A DNA stretch of 64,000 nt from an uncultured Clostridia bacterium (GTDB taxonomy: Bacteria > Bacillota > Clostridia > Lachnospirales > Lachnospiraceae): NCBI GenBank assembly GCA_947303805.1, contig CAMYZE010000002.1:227477-291476 (forward strand). Reading direction: 5' to 3'. Each line of letters begins with the position of its first letter. Position 1 is the stretch's first letter. Shown here one piece after another: positions 9,946-20,782 of this stretch. Made by a program: the position numbers and the translations under genes. Below the pieces are notes generated by a model. The model worked only from the letters and a program-made list of their open reading frames with translations, had not been told where the DNA came from and did no database searches.

Positions 9946-10905
9946 CTACCTTCTGAACTTAGATAATAACGAATCGAAGAATGATTGTTTTACTCCTATT
10001 TCTTTGCTTGTTTTGCTCAATTCATTTAAAAGAGTAGAGCCAAGTATTAACACCGCTCCAAGAAACTGTAATGCTGTCATGTTTTCCTTAAGCACAAAAT
10101 AAGATAAGAATAATGCAACCACTGGGTCTATATATGTGAGTATCGCAACTGTCTCAGCTTTAAGTCTTGACACTGCATTAAAATAATGAACATAACAAAA
10201 GCCAGTATGAAAAAAGCTTAATACAAGCATACATAGAATGCCGAGTGCTATTTGGTTGGCAGGAAGGCTTCTGTCAAAAAAGAAACTCTTTTTTTCAATA
10301 AATGTAATGTAGATTACCATAATTATTGTAGAAAAAATAAATTGAAATATTACTTTATCATGCGTTTCAATTTGCTTCAACTTTCTATTAAATGCAACTA
10401 TAAGTGCATAAAAAATTGCACCTAGTGTTCCATAAATACAGCCTAAAACTTCATTGGACCTTATGCCAACATTAATTACATTTGATACAAGTATCACTCC
10501 GATAGTGGCAACTAGTATACATAGACCACTCTTAATGGTAATTTTCTCATTAAACATATATGATGCAATGATTATTAAAAATATTGGCATCATATTGTAG
10601 CACACTGTCCCTATAGCAACTGATGAAACTTTAAATGCTTCAAACTGTAACACCCAATTGAGTGCCATAAAGAAACCGGTAAACACTAAAACTATAAAAT
10701 TATCTATCATGGATCTTATATTTATGTCTTTGCCAGCAAGTTTGATCATCACAATGATAAATATTCCGCCAAGAAGTGCTCTATAAAAAACTATGGCAGC
10801 AGAACTAAGGGGTATGAAGTGAGTAAATAATCCTACCGTACCAAAGGTAGCTGATATAAGTGTAAGTTTTAATCGTTCTTTTTTTATGTTTATACTTTTG
10901 TCCAT
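9946..10905 (-). CDS. EamA-family (DMT) transporter, 319 aa
   Basis: The protein has about ten hydrophobic segments in two repeated EamA halves. GLFTHFIPLSSAAIVFYRA in the first half is typical of the drug/metabolite transporter superfamily. It lies 4 bp upstream of nth and just downstream of ilvA, so amino-acid or metabolite export is possible, but substrate is not readable from sequence. Confidence 0.8.
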   Translation of the reverse strand: MDKSINIKKERLKLTLISATFGTVGLFTHFIPLSSAAIVFYRALLGGIFIIVMIKLAGKDINIRSMIDNFIVLVFTGFFMALNWVLQFEAFKVSSVAIGTVCYNMMPIFLIIIASYMFNEKITIKSGLCILVATIGVILVSNVINVGIRSNEVLGCIYGTLGAIFYALIVAFNRKLKQIETHDKVIFQFIFSTIIMVIYITFIEKKSFFFDRSLPANQIALGILCMLVLSFFHTGFCYVHYFNAVSRLKAETVAILTYIDPVVALFLSYFVLKENMTALQFLGAVLILGSTLLNELSKTSKEIGVKQSFFDSLLSKFRR

Positions 10906-10936
10906 GATTTACTTTAAATTATATACTATCAAATAC

Positions 10937-12139
10937 TTAAATTACATTTACTATTTTAAGTCCTGCTTTGCTAAGCTCTTGTTTTATCACTTCTATTTGT
11001 TCAAAGTTTTTTGTCTCTAAACCAATTGTAAGATAGCAACTAGAGATAGGCATATTTAAATCAGATCTTTCATACCTAACGTTGATTATATTGCCACCAC
11101 ACTTTGAGATTATAGTACTAACTTGCACAAGCTGTCCAGGCTTATCTTCAAGAGCAATTTGCAGATTTACATTACGGCCACTGGCCTTTAAACCTCTTGT
11201 CAAAACTCTTGATAAAATATTTACATCAATATTTCCGCCAGATACTATGCATACTACATTCTTATTATCTACTGGGATTTTATCTGATAATACTGCAGCA
11301 ACCGCTGTAGCCCCAGCGCCTTCAGCTATTAGCTTTTGTCTTTCCATAAGTGTAAGTATAGCCATGGCAATTTCGTCCTCTGACACTGTTACTACTTCAT
11401 CAACATATTCTTTAACTAGTTCAAATGTCAAATCACCAGGGTGCTTAACAGCTATTCCATCAGCAAATGTTGATACAGTGTCAAGTGTTATTTGTTCCTT
11501 CTTTTTTAAACTTTCAAACATAGATGGTGCATTTGCAGCTTGTACACCGTAAACTTTAATTTGTGGCTTTAAACTTTTAACAGTATAAGCTACACCTGAA
11601 ATAAGCCCTCCACCACCTATAGGAACTACAACAGCATCAATATTTTCTAATTGATTTAGTATTTCAAGTCCGATTGTTCCTTGCCCAGCTATCACATCTT
11701 CATCATCAAATGGATGTACAAAAGTATATCCATTTTCTTTTTGAAGTTCTTGAGCTTTATTAAATGCGTCATCATACACACCTGGTACAAGTACAACATC
11801 TGCACCGTAACCTTTTGTAGCTTCCACCTTGCTTATAGGTGCACCATCTGGCATACAAACCACTGACTTAATACCATTTTTCGTAGCTGATAATGCTACA
11901 CCTTGAGCGTGATTTCCTGCACTACATGCAATTACCCCTGCTTTTTTTTGTTCATCAGTAAGTTGGCTTATCTTATAATATGCTCCTCTTACTTTGAAAC
12001 TTCCTGTTACCTGTAAATTTTCCGTCTTCAAATATATATGGGTATTTGGCTTCAAGCTACTACTACTTAACAAATCTGTAGTTCTCGCTATATTTTTTAA
12101 TGTAAATGCAGCATGATATATTTTATCAAGAGTTAACAT
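10937..12139 (-). CDS. ilvA: Threonine ammonia-lyase with ACT domain, 400 aa
   Basis: A PLP enzyme that makes 2-oxobutanoate from threonine, the entry step to isoleucine. The PLP lysine lies in [12 protein letters not shown] (about residues 46-57). The Gly-rich phosphate loop GGGGLISG is near residue 180. Residues about 325-400 form an ACT domain. The length is that of the compact TdcB-like IlvA group with one ACT domain. It is the last gene of the ilv operon and overlaps ilvD by 7 bp. Confidence 0.93.
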   Translation of the reverse strand: MLTLDKIYHAAFTLKNIARTTDLLSSSSLKPNTHIYLKTENLQVTGSFKVRGAYYKISQLTDEQKKAGVIACSAGNHAQGVALSATKNGIKSVVCMPDGAPISKVEATKGYGADVVLVPGVYDDAFNKAQELQKENGYTFVHPFDDEDVIAGQGTIGLEILNQLENIDAVVVPIGGGGLISGVAYTVKSLKPQIKVYGVQAANAPSMFESLKKKEQITLDTVSTFADGIAVKHPGDLTFELVKEYVDEVVTVSEDEIAMAILTLMERQKLIAEGAGATAVAAVLSDKIPVDNKNVVCIVSGGNIDVNILSRVLTRGLKASGRNVNLQIALEDKPGQLVQVSTIISKCGGNIINVRYERSDLNMPISSCYLTIGLETKNFEQIEVIKQELSKAGLKIVNVI

Positions 12140-13794
12140 AAAATTGCCCCCTTATTTGCTGATGATACGTTCTTACTATATCTTGCGAGATATCCTAATT
12201 TTACTTTTGGTTCTAATAGTTTTGTACTCTCTTTTCGTTTTTTAAGTTCATCATCAGTAACTTTTAATTCTATTTTATAACTTGGTATGTCGATGGAAAT
12301 AATATCTCCATCTTGTACATATGCAATATTCCCACCGCTCGCTGCTTCTGGACTTACATGTCCAATAGATGCGCCTCTTGTAGCACCTGAGAACCTACCA
12401 TCAGTAATGAGTGCCACATCTTTATCAAGGCCCATGCCAGCTATGGCAGATGTAGGATTGAGCATCTCTCTCATACCTGGGCCACCTTTTGGTCCTTCAT
12501 ATCTTATGACAACTACATCGCCCTTATTGATTTTTTTATCATAGATTGCTCTTATAGCATCTTCTTCACTATCAAATACTCTTGCTGGGCCAGAGTGCAC
12601 AAGCATCTTTTCATCAACTGCTGACCTCTTAACAACGCAACCATCCGGTGCAAGATTTCCAAAAAGTATAGCTATACCACCTGTACTTGTATAAGGATTA
12701 TCAATGTCCCTTATTACTTCATTATTACAATTCTTTACATCTGATAAATTTTCTTTGATAGTCTTTCCTGTTACAGTCATTGCACTCTCTTTCAATAAAT
12801 TTTTCTTTTGTAGTTCTTTCATCACTGCATATACACCACCAGCTAAATCCAAATCTTCAATGTAAGTTCTACCTGCTGGGGCTAAATGACAAAGATTAGG
12901 AGTCTTCTCGCTAATCTCATTTACATGTTTTAAATCAATAGTTAAATTTAACTCATTTGCAATAGCAGGAAGATGAAGCATAGTATTTGTTGAGCAACCA
13001 AGTGCCATATCTACAGTCAATGCATTTTCAAATGCATCTTTAGTCATTATATCAGAAGGTTTAATATTCTTTTCTACCAGTTCCATTATTTTCATACCTG
13101 CTGTCTTTGCAAGCCTTAATCTTTTTGAAAAAACTGCAGGCACAGTTCCATTGCCACTTAATGCCATACCTATGCTTTCGGTTAAGCAGTTCATAGAATT
13201 TGCAGTATACATACCACTACAACTTCCACAAGTTGGACATACTGTCCTTGTAAATTCATCTAATTCCTTATCATCAATTTTTTTTGCATAGTAAGAGCCT
13301 ACAGCTTCAAACATTGATGAAAGACTCGCTCTACTTCCATCTCTGAATCTACCAGCAAGCATTGGCCCGCCTGAGACAAAAATAGTTGGTATATTTACTC
13401 TTGCTGCTGCCATGAGAAGTCCGGGAACATTTTTGTCACAATTCGGTATCATAACAAGTCCATCAAACTGATGTGCAAGTGCCATACACTCTGTACTATC
13501 TGCAATTAAATCGCGAGTAACAAGTGAATACTTCATACCAATATGTCCCATAGCTATACCATCACATACTGCAATAGCAGGGAAAACTATTGGTGTCCCA
13601 CCACTTAACCTAATTCCAGCTTTTACTGCCTCAGTAATTTTATCCAAGTTCATATGACCTGGCACTATTTCATTATAAGAACTTACAACTCCTATTAGTG
13701 GTCGATTAATTTCTTCATCAGTATATCCAAGTGCATATAGCAAGCTTCTATTTGGTGATCGTTCTGGTCCTTTTTTTATATTATCTGAATTCAT
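12133..13794 (-). CDS. ilvD: Dihydroxy-acid dehydratase, 553 aa
   Basis: An Fe-S enzyme converting dihydroxy acids to the 2-oxo acid precursors of valine and isoleucine. Iron-sulfur ligand motifs are visible: PNCDKNVPG (near residue 115) and [17 protein letters not shown] (near residue 188). The C-terminal [11 protein letters not shown] is also present. I start it at 13794: AAAGGA from a degenerate GGGCTCG repeat precedes this ATG, and the protein then begins [18 protein letters not shown] like other IlvD. Confidence 0.96.
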   Translation of the reverse strand: MNSDNIKKGPERSPNRSLLYALGYTDEEINRPLIGVVSSYNEIVPGHMNLDKITEAVKAGIRLSGGTPIVFPAIAVCDGIAMGHIGMKYSLVTRDLIADSTECMALAHQFDGLVMIPNCDKNVPGLLMAAARVNIPTIFVSGGPMLAGRFRDGSRASLSSMFEAVGSYYAKKIDDKELDEFTRTVCPTCGSCSGMYTANSMNCLTESIGMALSGNGTVPAVFSKRLRLAKTAGMKIMELVEKNIKPSDIMTKDAFENALTVDMALGCSTNTMLHLPAIANELNLTIDLKHVNEISEKTPNLCHLAPAGRTYIEDLDLAGGVYAVMKELQKKNLLKESAMTVTGKTIKENLSDVKNCNNEVIRDIDNPYTSTGGIAILFGNLAPDGCVVKRSAVDEKMLVHSGPARVFDSEEDAIRAIYDKKINKGDVVVIRYEGPKGGPGMREMLNPTSAIAGMGLDKDVALITDGRFSGATRGASIGHVSPEAASGGNIAYVQDGDIISIDIPSYKIELKVTDDELKKRKESTKLLEPKVKLGYLARYSKNVSSANKGAILC

Positions 13795-13826
13795 TTTATT
13801 CCTTTCGGGCTTTGCCACTACGGTGG

Positions 13827-14846
13827 TTAGTTTGCAGAATCAAGGTCAACATTTTTTCCCCAAATCATGTTCTCTCTTAATTCTTTACCGACAATTTCCA
13901 TCGGGTGATTCTTTAACATATCTCTTCTTGAATTAAAGAATGCTCTTCCATTACTCTTATTTTCAGCTATCCATCTTCCAGCAAACGAACCATCTTGAAT
14001 GTCTTTTAAAACTTTTCTCATTCTTTCTTTTAAGTCATCATGTGGCAATACCCTTTCGCCTGACACATATTCTCCATACTCCGCCGTGTCAGATACGGAA
14101 TAATTCATCGCTTGTATGCCACCTTTATTAATTAAATCTACTATAAGTTTCATCTCATGCATACATTCAAAGTAAGCATTCTCAGGTGCATAACCAGCCT
14201 CTACTAAAACCTCAAATCCGCATTGCATAAGATCAACTATGCCACCACATAATACACATTGCTCTCCAAAAAGATCTGTCTCTGTCTCATCATGGAATGT
14301 TGTCTCAAGAATTCCAGCTTTAGCACATCCTATACCAGCTATATAAGCAAGAGCTAAATCCATAGCCTTTCCTGTTGCATTTTGTTCAACTGCTACAAGA
14401 CAAGGTACTGCTTTTCCAATTACGAAATTAGAACGAACTGTATGACCTGGTGCCTTAGGTGCTGCCATAAACACATCAACACCTTCTGGTGGAACAATTT
14501 GCTTATAACGAATATTAAACCCATGTGCAAATGCCAAAGCATTTCCTTTTTCAAGATTTGGTAAAATATCTTTCTTATAAACATCAGCTTGAACCTCATC
14601 ATTTATAACGATCATGATGATGTCTCCCCACTTAGCAGCTTCACTTACTGACATTACTTTAATACCTGCATCTGTGGCTTCTTTAATTCTTTTCGAACCT
14701 TCTCTTAACCCCACTGCAACATCCATTCCATTATCTTTAAGATTTAATGCATGGGCATGACCTTGAGAACCATAGCCTATAATTGCTATCTTTTTTCCTT
14801 TTAATAAATTTAAATTACAATCTTTTTCATAATAAACCTTTGCCAT
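13827..14846 (-). CDS. ilvC: Ketol-acid reductoisomerase, 339 aa
   Basis: Isomerises and reduces acetolactate or acetohydroxybutyrate using NAD(P)H and Mg2+. The Rossmann motif [17 protein letters not shown] is near residue 25. The C-terminal knotted domain has the metal-ligand Glu/Asp residues (DLFGEQ near 190, ECMHEMK near 225). The start at 14846 follows AAGGAGA and gives the usual class I length. It is preceded by ilvB. Confidence 0.97.
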   Translation of the reverse strand: MAKVYYEKDCNLNLLKGKKIAIIGYGSQGHAHALNLKDNGMDVAVGLREGSKRIKEATDAGIKVMSVSEAAKWGDIIMIVINDEVQADVYKKDILPNLEKGNALAFAHGFNIRYKQIVPPEGVDVFMAAPKAPGHTVRSNFVIGKAVPCLVAVEQNATGKAMDLALAYIAGIGCAKAGILETTFHDETETDLFGEQCVLCGGIVDLMQCGFEVLVEAGYAPENAYFECMHEMKLIVDLINKGGIQAMNYSVSDTAEYGEYVSGERVLPHDDLKERMRKVLKDIQDGSFAGRWIAENKSNGRAFFNSRRDMLKNHPMEIVGKELRENMIWGKNVDLDSAN

Positions 14847-14902
14847 AATTTTCTCCTTATTATGTATTTTAATTTTCACGAGGGCTCGTAAAGCCCATAC
14901 AT

Positions 14903-16609
14903 TTATTTTATTAAGAAATCAGTTATATCTGATCCTGCACCGACCATCGGTCTAACCATTTCGTCTTTACTAATTACACAGTCAATTACCCAACCAACAT
15001 CTGATTTAACTGCCTCTTCAAGTGCATCTCTAAATTCTTTTTCATTTGTAACTCTTTTGCCTTTAAGACCAAATGACTCTGCAAGTTTTACAAAATCAGG
15101 ACCTCTATCTAGTATTGTTTCTGAATAATGTTTGTTGTATATAATATTTTGCCACTGGCGAACCATACCTAAAACTGAATTATTGAATATGATTGTTATA
15201 ATAGGTAATTTATAATATTCTTCGGTTGCAAGTTCATTTAAATTCATTCTGAAACTTCCGTCTCCAGTGATGTGAATTACAACTTTATCTGGATTTCCAA
15301 CTTTAGCACCTATTGCCGCTCCAAGTCCAAAGCCCATAGTACCAAATCCACCTGATGTAATTAATTGTCCTGGATAATGAAAATTGAAATGCTGTACTGC
15401 CCACATCTGATGTTGACCTACATCAGTTGTCATCATACTATATTTAGGAACTATATCTTTTACAGCCATCGCAATTTGTTTTGGATTTAAGTAGTTATCA
15501 CTAAACTCATATTCAGTCTCTGTTGGAAATGAGAAGACATAGTCAACCCATGCTTTATGTTCACATTTTTCTACTTTATCCATCAGTGCAAGTATAACCT
15601 TCTTCGCATCACCAATTACGTGATATGTAGTTTGTACATTTTTATCGACTTCATTTCTATCTATGTCTATTTGCAAAATGCTAGCCTGCTTTGCAAATGT
15701 ATTTCTATTTAATGCAACTCTATCAGAAAATCTACATCCAATAACGATTAGCAAATCACAATTAGCAACAGCTATATTTGAGCTTTGTGTTCCGTGCATT
15801 CCTATAAGCCCCGTTGCCTTTTCTTTCTCTCCATCATATCCTCCGCAGCCCATAACAGTATATGCAACTGGGCTATCTATCTTATCCGCGAATTCATATA
15901 TCTCCTTATGTGCCCTACTAAGAACTACACCGCCACCACACACGATGAGAGGTCTCTTAGATTCATTTATCATCTTTGCTGCTCTATCTAGGTCTTTTTG
16001 GTCAAGTTCGCTCCATTTATCTGTATAGGTTGGTCTACTTTCATATGTGGCTAGTCGTTTTTTATTAAAATTTTTATCAGGCTTTTTAAACTCATATTCA
16101 GCAGATGCTGCGGTGACATTTTTAAGTATGTCTATAACAACTGGTCCTGGTCTTCCATTTTGTGCTACATAAAATGCTTCTCTTATAATATCTGCAAGTT
16201 TATTTACATCTTTGACGAGATAATTGCATTTTGTTATCGCTTTTGTGATAGAAACTGTATTTACTTCTTGAAATGAGTCTCTATCAAGCAAATCCTCTCC
16301 CACATTACAAGTTATAAATACAACTGGCGATGAATCCATATATGCAGTAGCAATACCAGTAGTTAGATTTGTAGACCCTGGTCCTGATGTAGCAAAGCAC
16401 ACTCCTACTTTTCCTGTACTTCTTGCATAGCCATCAGCTGCATGACTCGCTCCTTGTTCATGCGCTGTCAATATGTGCTTAATTTTATCAGTATACTTGT
16501 ACAATGCATCATAAACATTTAAAATAGTTCCACCTGGATATCCAAATATTGTGTCAACGCCTTGTTCAAGTAAGCATTCAATTACTATTTCTGCTCCCGT
16601 TTTTAACAT
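14903..16609 (-). CDS. ilvB: Acetolactate synthase large subunit, 568 aa
   Basis: A ThDP- and FAD-dependent enzyme condensing pyruvate to acetolactate. The catalytic Glu is in [15 protein letters not shown], and the ThDP motif [14 protein letters not shown] is near residue 435. The start at 16609 has a GGAGAG site 9 nt upstream; an ATG at 16624 is also in frame. It overlaps ilvE slightly. No ilvN-type regulatory subunit follows in the operon, where ilvBN are usually adjacent. Confidence 0.95.
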   Translation of the reverse strand: MLKTGAEIVIECLLEQGVDTIFGYPGGTILNVYDALYKYTDKIKHILTAHEQGASHAADGYARSTGKVGVCFATSGPGSTNLTTGIATAYMDSSPVVFITCNVGEDLLDRDSFQEVNTVSITKAITKCNYLVKDVNKLADIIREAFYVAQNGRPGPVVIDILKNVTAASAEYEFKKPDKNFNKKRLATYESRPTYTDKWSELDQKDLDRAAKMINESKRPLIVCGGGVVLSRAHKEIYEFADKIDSPVAYTVMGCGGYDGEKEKATGLIGMHGTQSSNIAVANCDLLIVIGCRFSDRVALNRNTFAKQASILQIDIDRNEVDKNVQTTYHVIGDAKKVILALMDKVEKCEHKAWVDYVFSFPTETEYEFSDNYLNPKQIAMAVKDIVPKYSMMTTDVGQHQMWAVQHFNFHYPGQLITSGGFGTMGFGLGAAIGAKVGNPDKVVIHITGDGSFRMNLNELATEEYYKLPIITIIFNNSVLGMVRQWQNIIYNKHYSETILDRGPDFVKLAESFGLKGKRVTNEKEFRDALEEAVKSDVGWVIDCVISKDEMVRPMVGAGSDITDFLIK

Positions 16610-17667
16610 ACTTTTACTCTCCATCCAAATTTATCTTCTAACATGTTATATTGTATACCAGTTAATGTATCATATAATTTTTGACTAAGTTGTCCTATCT
16701 TGCAATCGTTTATTGTGATCGCTTTATCATTATTAACAAGTTTCCCTACTGGTGATACAACGCATGCTGTACCTGTGCCAAAACATTCTTCTAGTTTCCC
16801 GCTTTCTGCAGCTTGCATAAGTTCATCAAGGGATATTTTTCTTTCTTCTACTTCATATCCAAAGTCTTTGCAAAGTTTAATGATTGAATCTCTTGTAACT
16901 CCTGGCAAAATGCTTCCATTCAACATAGGAGTAACTACATTGCCATCAATTTTGAAAAATATATTCATCGAACCTACTTCTTCAATATATTTTCTTTCTA
17001 CACCATCAAGCCACAAAGTTTGTTCACAGCCATGCTCTTCTGCTTTTTCTTGTCCAAGCAGTGACGCTGCATAGTTTCCTCCAGTTTTTGTAAATCCTAC
17101 TCCACCTCTAATAGCTCTCACATATTCATCTTCAACCCATATCGATACCGGACTCATACCATTTGCATAATATGCTCCACTAGGCGATGCAATAATTATA
17201 AAATAATACTTTGCAGATGGATGAACACCAAGTTGAGCATCTATTCCTATAACGAATGGTCTAATATAAAGTGTTGTTCCTTTACTTTTGGGCACCCAAT
17301 CTTTTTCTACTTCTACAAATTTTTTAACAGCTTTTACAAAATCTTCTTCTTTAATTTTAGGCATACATAGTCTTTCGAGAGAATTATTTGCTCGCTTTGC
17401 ATTCATATCTGGTCTAAACAAGAATACTTCGCCATTACTTTTATATGCTTTCATACCTTCAAAAACTTCTTGCCCATAGTGAAATATGTTCGCAGCTGGA
17501 GATATCTGAATATCATGAAGCTCTTCTATTCTTGCATTATGCCATCCAATGTCATCATCATACTCCATCATAAACATGTGGTCTGTAAAAATACTTCCAA
17601 AACCAAGTTTGCTATCATCACCTGGCTTTGACTTTGGATTTTCAGTTAGTTTTAAATCAATATTCAT
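16603..17667 (-). CDS. ilvE: Branched-chain amino acid aminotransferase, 354 aa
   Basis: A PLP class IV aminotransferase performing the final step to Ile, Leu and Val. GQEVFEGMKAYK near residue 75 and the PLP-Lys region GFTKTGGNYAAS near residue 190 are typical of the class IV long form. It is the first gene of the operon ilvE-B-C-D-A. I start it at 17667 (GGGGG ribosome site). The upstream leader at 17684-17854 controls it by attenuation. Confidence 0.93.
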   Translation of the reverse strand: MNIDLKLTENPKSKPGDDSKLGFGSIFTDHMFMMEYDDDIGWHNARIEELHDIQISPAANIFHYGQEVFEGMKAYKSNGEVFLFRPDMNAKRANNSLERLCMPKIKEEDFVKAVKKFVEVEKDWVPKSKGTTLYIRPFVIGIDAQLGVHPSAKYYFIIIASPSGAYYANGMSPVSIWVEDEYVRAIRGGVGFTKTGGNYAASLLGQEKAEEHGCEQTLWLDGVERKYIEEVGSMNIFFKIDGNVVTPMLNGSILPGVTRDSIIKLCKDFGYEVEERKISLDELMQAAESGKLEECFGTGTACVVSPVGKLVNNDKAITINDCKIGQLSQKLYDTLTGIQYNMLEDKFGWRVKVC

Positions 17668-17683
17668 TGATACCCCCATTAAC

Positions 17684-17723
17684 ATAAAAATAGCGACCTG
17701 GCTGTAAAACCTAAGTCGCTATT
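17684..17723 (-). terminator. ilv attenuator terminator
   Basis: On the minus strand AATAGCGAC (17723-17715) pairs with GTCGCTATT (17697-17689), followed by TTTTTATG. Its loop contains TTTTACAGC (about 17707-17699), which can pair with GCTGTAAAA at the end of the leader peptide gene. The hairpin sits between the leader peptide and ilvE. Confidence 0.8.
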
Positions 17724-17755
17724 ATTAATAAATATTATTATTTACAAATAGTTTC

Positions 17756-17854
17756 TTATATTTTTACAGCATTATCATTGCACAACAAAATTCGAGTATC
17801 AATAATGATACTAATAATTATTGTTGATGCACTTTTGCTGTAAAAATTAGACAT
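17756..17854 (-). CDS. ilv operon leader peptide, 32 codons
   Basis: The ATG at 17854 opens a 32-codon frame rich in regulatory codons: three Ile, Ser, three Ile, then Arg-Ile-Leu-Leu, and later Val and a final Ile (8 Ile, 2 Leu, 1 Val, 2 Thr). Segment 1 (TTTTTACAGC, at the start of the peptide gene) is perfectly complementary to segment 2 (GCTGTAAAAA, about 17770-17761, at its end). Segment 2 can also pair with segment 3 in the terminator loop. Ribosome stalling at the Ile codons would cover segment 1, free segment 2 to pair with 3, and block the terminator. The ribosome site is weak (AAGAAAT). The peptide itself has no other expected role. Confidence 0.75.
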   Translation of the reverse strand: MSNFYSKSASTIIISIIIDTRILLCNDNAVKI

Positions 17855-17938
17855 AATATTTCTTGATTAATTTATCATATTGGTAATATATAAGCAATAA
17901 CTTATTTTGCCGAAATTCATATAGCATATAATTTCAGG

Positions 17939-19867
17939 TTATACCCTCTTTATAGCCTTGTGCATATATAGTAACCTTATACTGTTAATTACTGCTATTA
18001 TCATCACTCCCACATCTGAAAATACTGCAAGCCACATATTTGATATTCCAACAATAGATAGTATAAGCACTAGAACTTTTATACCTATAGATATAGTTAT
18101 ATTTTCGTACACAATTCTCATCGTAATTTTGCTGAGTTTATATGCTATAGGCACATTAATAATATCATCATCCATAAGAACTACGTCAGCTAAATCTATA
18201 GCTGCGGCTGAACCCATAGCTCCCATAGCAACACCTACATCTGCTCTAGTTATACAAGGGGCATCATTAATTCCATCACCTACAAATGCTAGCTTTATGG
18301 TCTTAATTGTTTCTTCTAATATACTAAGTTTATCTCCCGGCAAAAGCGCTGCGCGATATTCACTTATTCCAATTTTTTCTGATATATCTCTTGCAATTTC
18401 TTCTCTATCACCAGTAAGCATCATAGTTTTTGTCACTCCCAACTTTTTAAGACTTGCTATTGCTTTTGGTGAGTTTTCTTTAATAACATCATTTATAAGT
18501 ATATGTCCAACATACTGCTTATCAACAGCCACGTGAACTATAGTTCCGATATCTCTACATTCTATATAATCTATACTATTGTCCTTCATTAATTTGTCAT
18601 TTCCAGCTAAGATCACTTTTCCGTCAATCACTCCACTAAGTCCTCTACCTCCAATTTCTTTCACATCTTTTACTATGCTACTATCTATATCTTTTCCATA
18701 ATATTTGAGAATTGACTTTGCTATAGGATGGTTAGAGAAAAATTCTATGTGAGATACCAATCTAAAAAACTCTTCTTCATTTATACTGCAGTGGTGAACT
18801 CCTACTACTTCAAACACACCTTTTGTCATAGTTCCTGTCTTGTCAAATGCAAATGCCTTTACCTTTGAAAGCGCCTCTATATAATTTGAACCTTTAACCA
18901 AGATGCCAAGTTTACTTGCAGCACCAAGAGAAGAAAAGAAAGCAAGCGGTACACTTATAAGTATCGCGCAAGGACAGCTTATAACAAGAACAGTAAGTGC
19001 CCTATATGCCCAAGTTGCGAAATCCGGACTCACCTTAAAAATAAAATACTGAAGAGAAATAGGAATTACAAAAGTTAAAAGTGCTATGAGACAAACTATA
19101 GGTGTATATACTTTTGCAAAACTCGAAATAAAATTTTCAGAACTTGATTTTTTCTCTGTAGCATTTTCTATAAGGTCTATAATCTTACTTGCAGTAGAAT
19201 CCTTAAATTCCTTTGTCGTTTTAATCTTTATAAGATTTTCATTATTTATAAGTCCACTTGATACATTATCTCCTACTGTAACATATCTTGGTATGCTCTC
19301 ACCAGTTAATGCTGATGTATTTAGCATCGTGGCACCATCAATTATTTCACCATCTAGCGGAATCTTTTCAAATGGATTTACAACTATGGTCTCACCAACC
19401 TTAACTTCTGTTGGGTCAACCTTTTCTATTTTTTCATTTCTCAAGACATTCGCAAACTCTGGAGTTATATCAACTAACTTTTTTATACTGTCACGGCTCT
19501 TGTCCATCGAATAATCTTGAAAGAGTTCACCGATTTGATAAAACACCATTACCGCTACTGCCTCTTGATAGTCTCCAAGAATAAATGCACCAATTGTAGC
19601 TATAGACATAAGGACTGTCTCATCCATAGCTTCAAGTTTTATGATTCTTTTAAAAGCATTTATTAAAACTTCGTAACCAGCTATGAGATATGCGACAAGA
19701 TAAAAAGCCAATTTTAATATTGGATTAGAAAATAATATTAGCCCATCCTTTTGATGCTCTAATATAACACCAATAATAACCAAAATAACAGCTACGACAA
19801 TTCTTATAATCGGTTTCTTTATATCTTCTTTATGTTCATCATTGTGATGTTCATTACAATTACACAT
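17939..19867 (-). CDS. Heavy-metal P1B-type ATPase (Zn/Cd/Pb type), 642 aa
   Basis: A membrane pump exporting divalent soft metals at the cost of ATP. The CPC metal site is in ISCPCAILIS, the phosphorylation motif is DKTGTM, the P1B-specific dipeptide is in NHPIAKS, and GDGINDAP is present. About eight membrane segments are visible. The usual N-terminal HMA domain is absent; instead the N-terminus is short and Cys/His-rich (MCNCNEHHNDEHKED). I start it at 19867, 10 nt after AGGAG. It is close to CadA/ZntA, but metal specificity is an inference from the CPC class. Confidence 0.88.
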   Translation of the reverse strand: MCNCNEHHNDEHKEDIKKPIIRIVVAVILVIIGVILEHQKDGLILFSNPILKLAFYLVAYLIAGYEVLINAFKRIIKLEAMDETVLMSIATIGAFILGDYQEAVAVMVFYQIGELFQDYSMDKSRDSIKKLVDITPEFANVLRNEKIEKVDPTEVKVGETIVVNPFEKIPLDGEIIDGATMLNTSALTGESIPRYVTVGDNVSSGLINNENLIKIKTTKEFKDSTASKIIDLIENATEKKSSSENFISSFAKVYTPIVCLIALLTFVIPISLQYFIFKVSPDFATWAYRALTVLVISCPCAILISVPLAFFSSLGAASKLGILVKGSNYIEALSKVKAFAFDKTGTMTKGVFEVVGVHHCSINEEEFFRLVSHIEFFSNHPIAKSILKYYGKDIDSSIVKDVKEIGGRGLSGVIDGKVILAGNDKLMKDNSIDYIECRDIGTIVHVAVDKQYVGHILINDVIKENSPKAIASLKKLGVTKTMMLTGDREEIARDISEKIGISEYRAALLPGDKLSILEETIKTIKLAFVGDGINDAPCITRADVGVAMGAMGSAAAIDLADVVLMDDDIINVPIAYKLSKITMRIVYENITISIGIKVLVLILSIVGISNMWLAVFSDVGVMIIAVINSIRLLYMHKAIKRV

Positions 19868-19934
19868 TTTTTCTTCAACTCCTAAAAGATTCAATATATT
19901 TTTTAATATAATAATTAATTATATAATAAATAAT

Positions 19935-20510
19935 TTAATAATCAAGTAGCCTGCCGTAGTCATTCCATTCACCATACATCTTGTCAAGTAGCGTTTGATC
20001 AATAAGGCGATTTAAAGATTTTTTATAGGTATCTGGATTTGACTTTTTATAAAACGAAATATTGTAAGCTCTAATTCTTTTATATAAATCAGGGAATTCA
20101 TTGAATTTTTCCCAAAGCTTTGCTTTTTTTAAGGCAGTGACTATATCAATGTCAATTTTAAAATGCTGAGTGTCCATATCGGGCAAAACTCTGCGGCCAG
20201 CATCTGTCATAAGTCCGAGTTTTTCAAGTCGCCTAACTCTCTCTTTATTTAGTTCCGTCCAAGGGCTATTTTTTCTTCTCGGACTAAACCTTTGATAGCG
20301 AATGCCATCAATTACTTTTTGAGAGCTGTCTATCCAACCAAAGCAAAGAGCAACTTCTACTGCATCAAGATAATAAAATGTCTTATTATCAAATGGTCTT
20401 CCCTTTTTGACATTTAAATAACACTCAGATTGCTTGTCGTGGTTTTTTATGAGCCAGGTGCGGAATGCTGCGGCGGATTTTATATTTAAAACAGGATTAT
20501 ATTTCATCAT
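19935..20510 (-). CDS. YdeI/OmpD-associated family protein, 191 aa
   Basis: The central part with DAVEVALCFGWIDSS, the RFSPRRKNSPWTELNKERVRRLEKLGLMT segment and the C-terminal helical repeat match the YdeI/OmpD-associated family. Members are small cytoplasmic proteins linked to tolerance of antimicrobial peptides, but the biochemical role is unknown. Its ATG overlaps the stop of the preceding Nudix-like remnant by 4 bp. Confidence 0.75.
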   Translation of the reverse strand: MMKYNPVLNIKSAAAFRTWLIKNHDKQSECYLNVKKGRPFDNKTFYYLDAVEVALCFGWIDSSQKVIDGIRYQRFSPRRKNSPWTELNKERVRRLEKLGLMTDAGRRVLPDMDTQHFKIDIDIVTALKKAKLWEKFNEFPDLYKRIRAYNISFYKKSNPDTYKKSLNRLIDQTLLDKMYGEWNDYGRLLDY

Positions 20511-20782
20511 ACATTTTTATACTTTTCCGCAATAGCTTCTGCCATTAATTCTCGCTCTTTACCAATTAAAGCAGGATTTGCATATTTGTGTAAAACTCCA
20601 AAAGCTTTAAATTTTCCAATCTTAAGATTTTCAAGAACAGTTTTATCGGCTTCCATAAAATCACTTTCATTAATTGCAGATGGGTATACCCACTTGCCTT
20701 TGAATTCTCCATGTCCTCTTTGGGTGATAAACACTTTATCATTCTTTTTTATGATCGCTGCGACGACATTAATTATTTTCAT
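20507..20782 (-). pseudogene. Internally deleted Nudix (MutT-like) remnant, 91 aa
   Basis: The first 32 residues match the start of MutT-like 8-oxo-dGTP pyrophosphatases (VVAAIIKKNDKVFITQRGHGEFKGKW). The catalytic Nudix box that should follow is missing. The text resumes with what looks like the C-terminal strand of the same family (FMEADKTVLENL). A further tail, from KFKAFGVLHKYANP on, looks like the end of another small protein. Without the Nudix box it cannot hydrolyse nucleotides in the usual way. It is probably a decayed or fused gene that is still open. Confidence 0.55.

Noticed and set aside
17724..17938. T-box leader upstream of ilvE
   Set aside because: No T-box sequence or specifier stem is visible; the leader peptide and three-segment switch explain the region.
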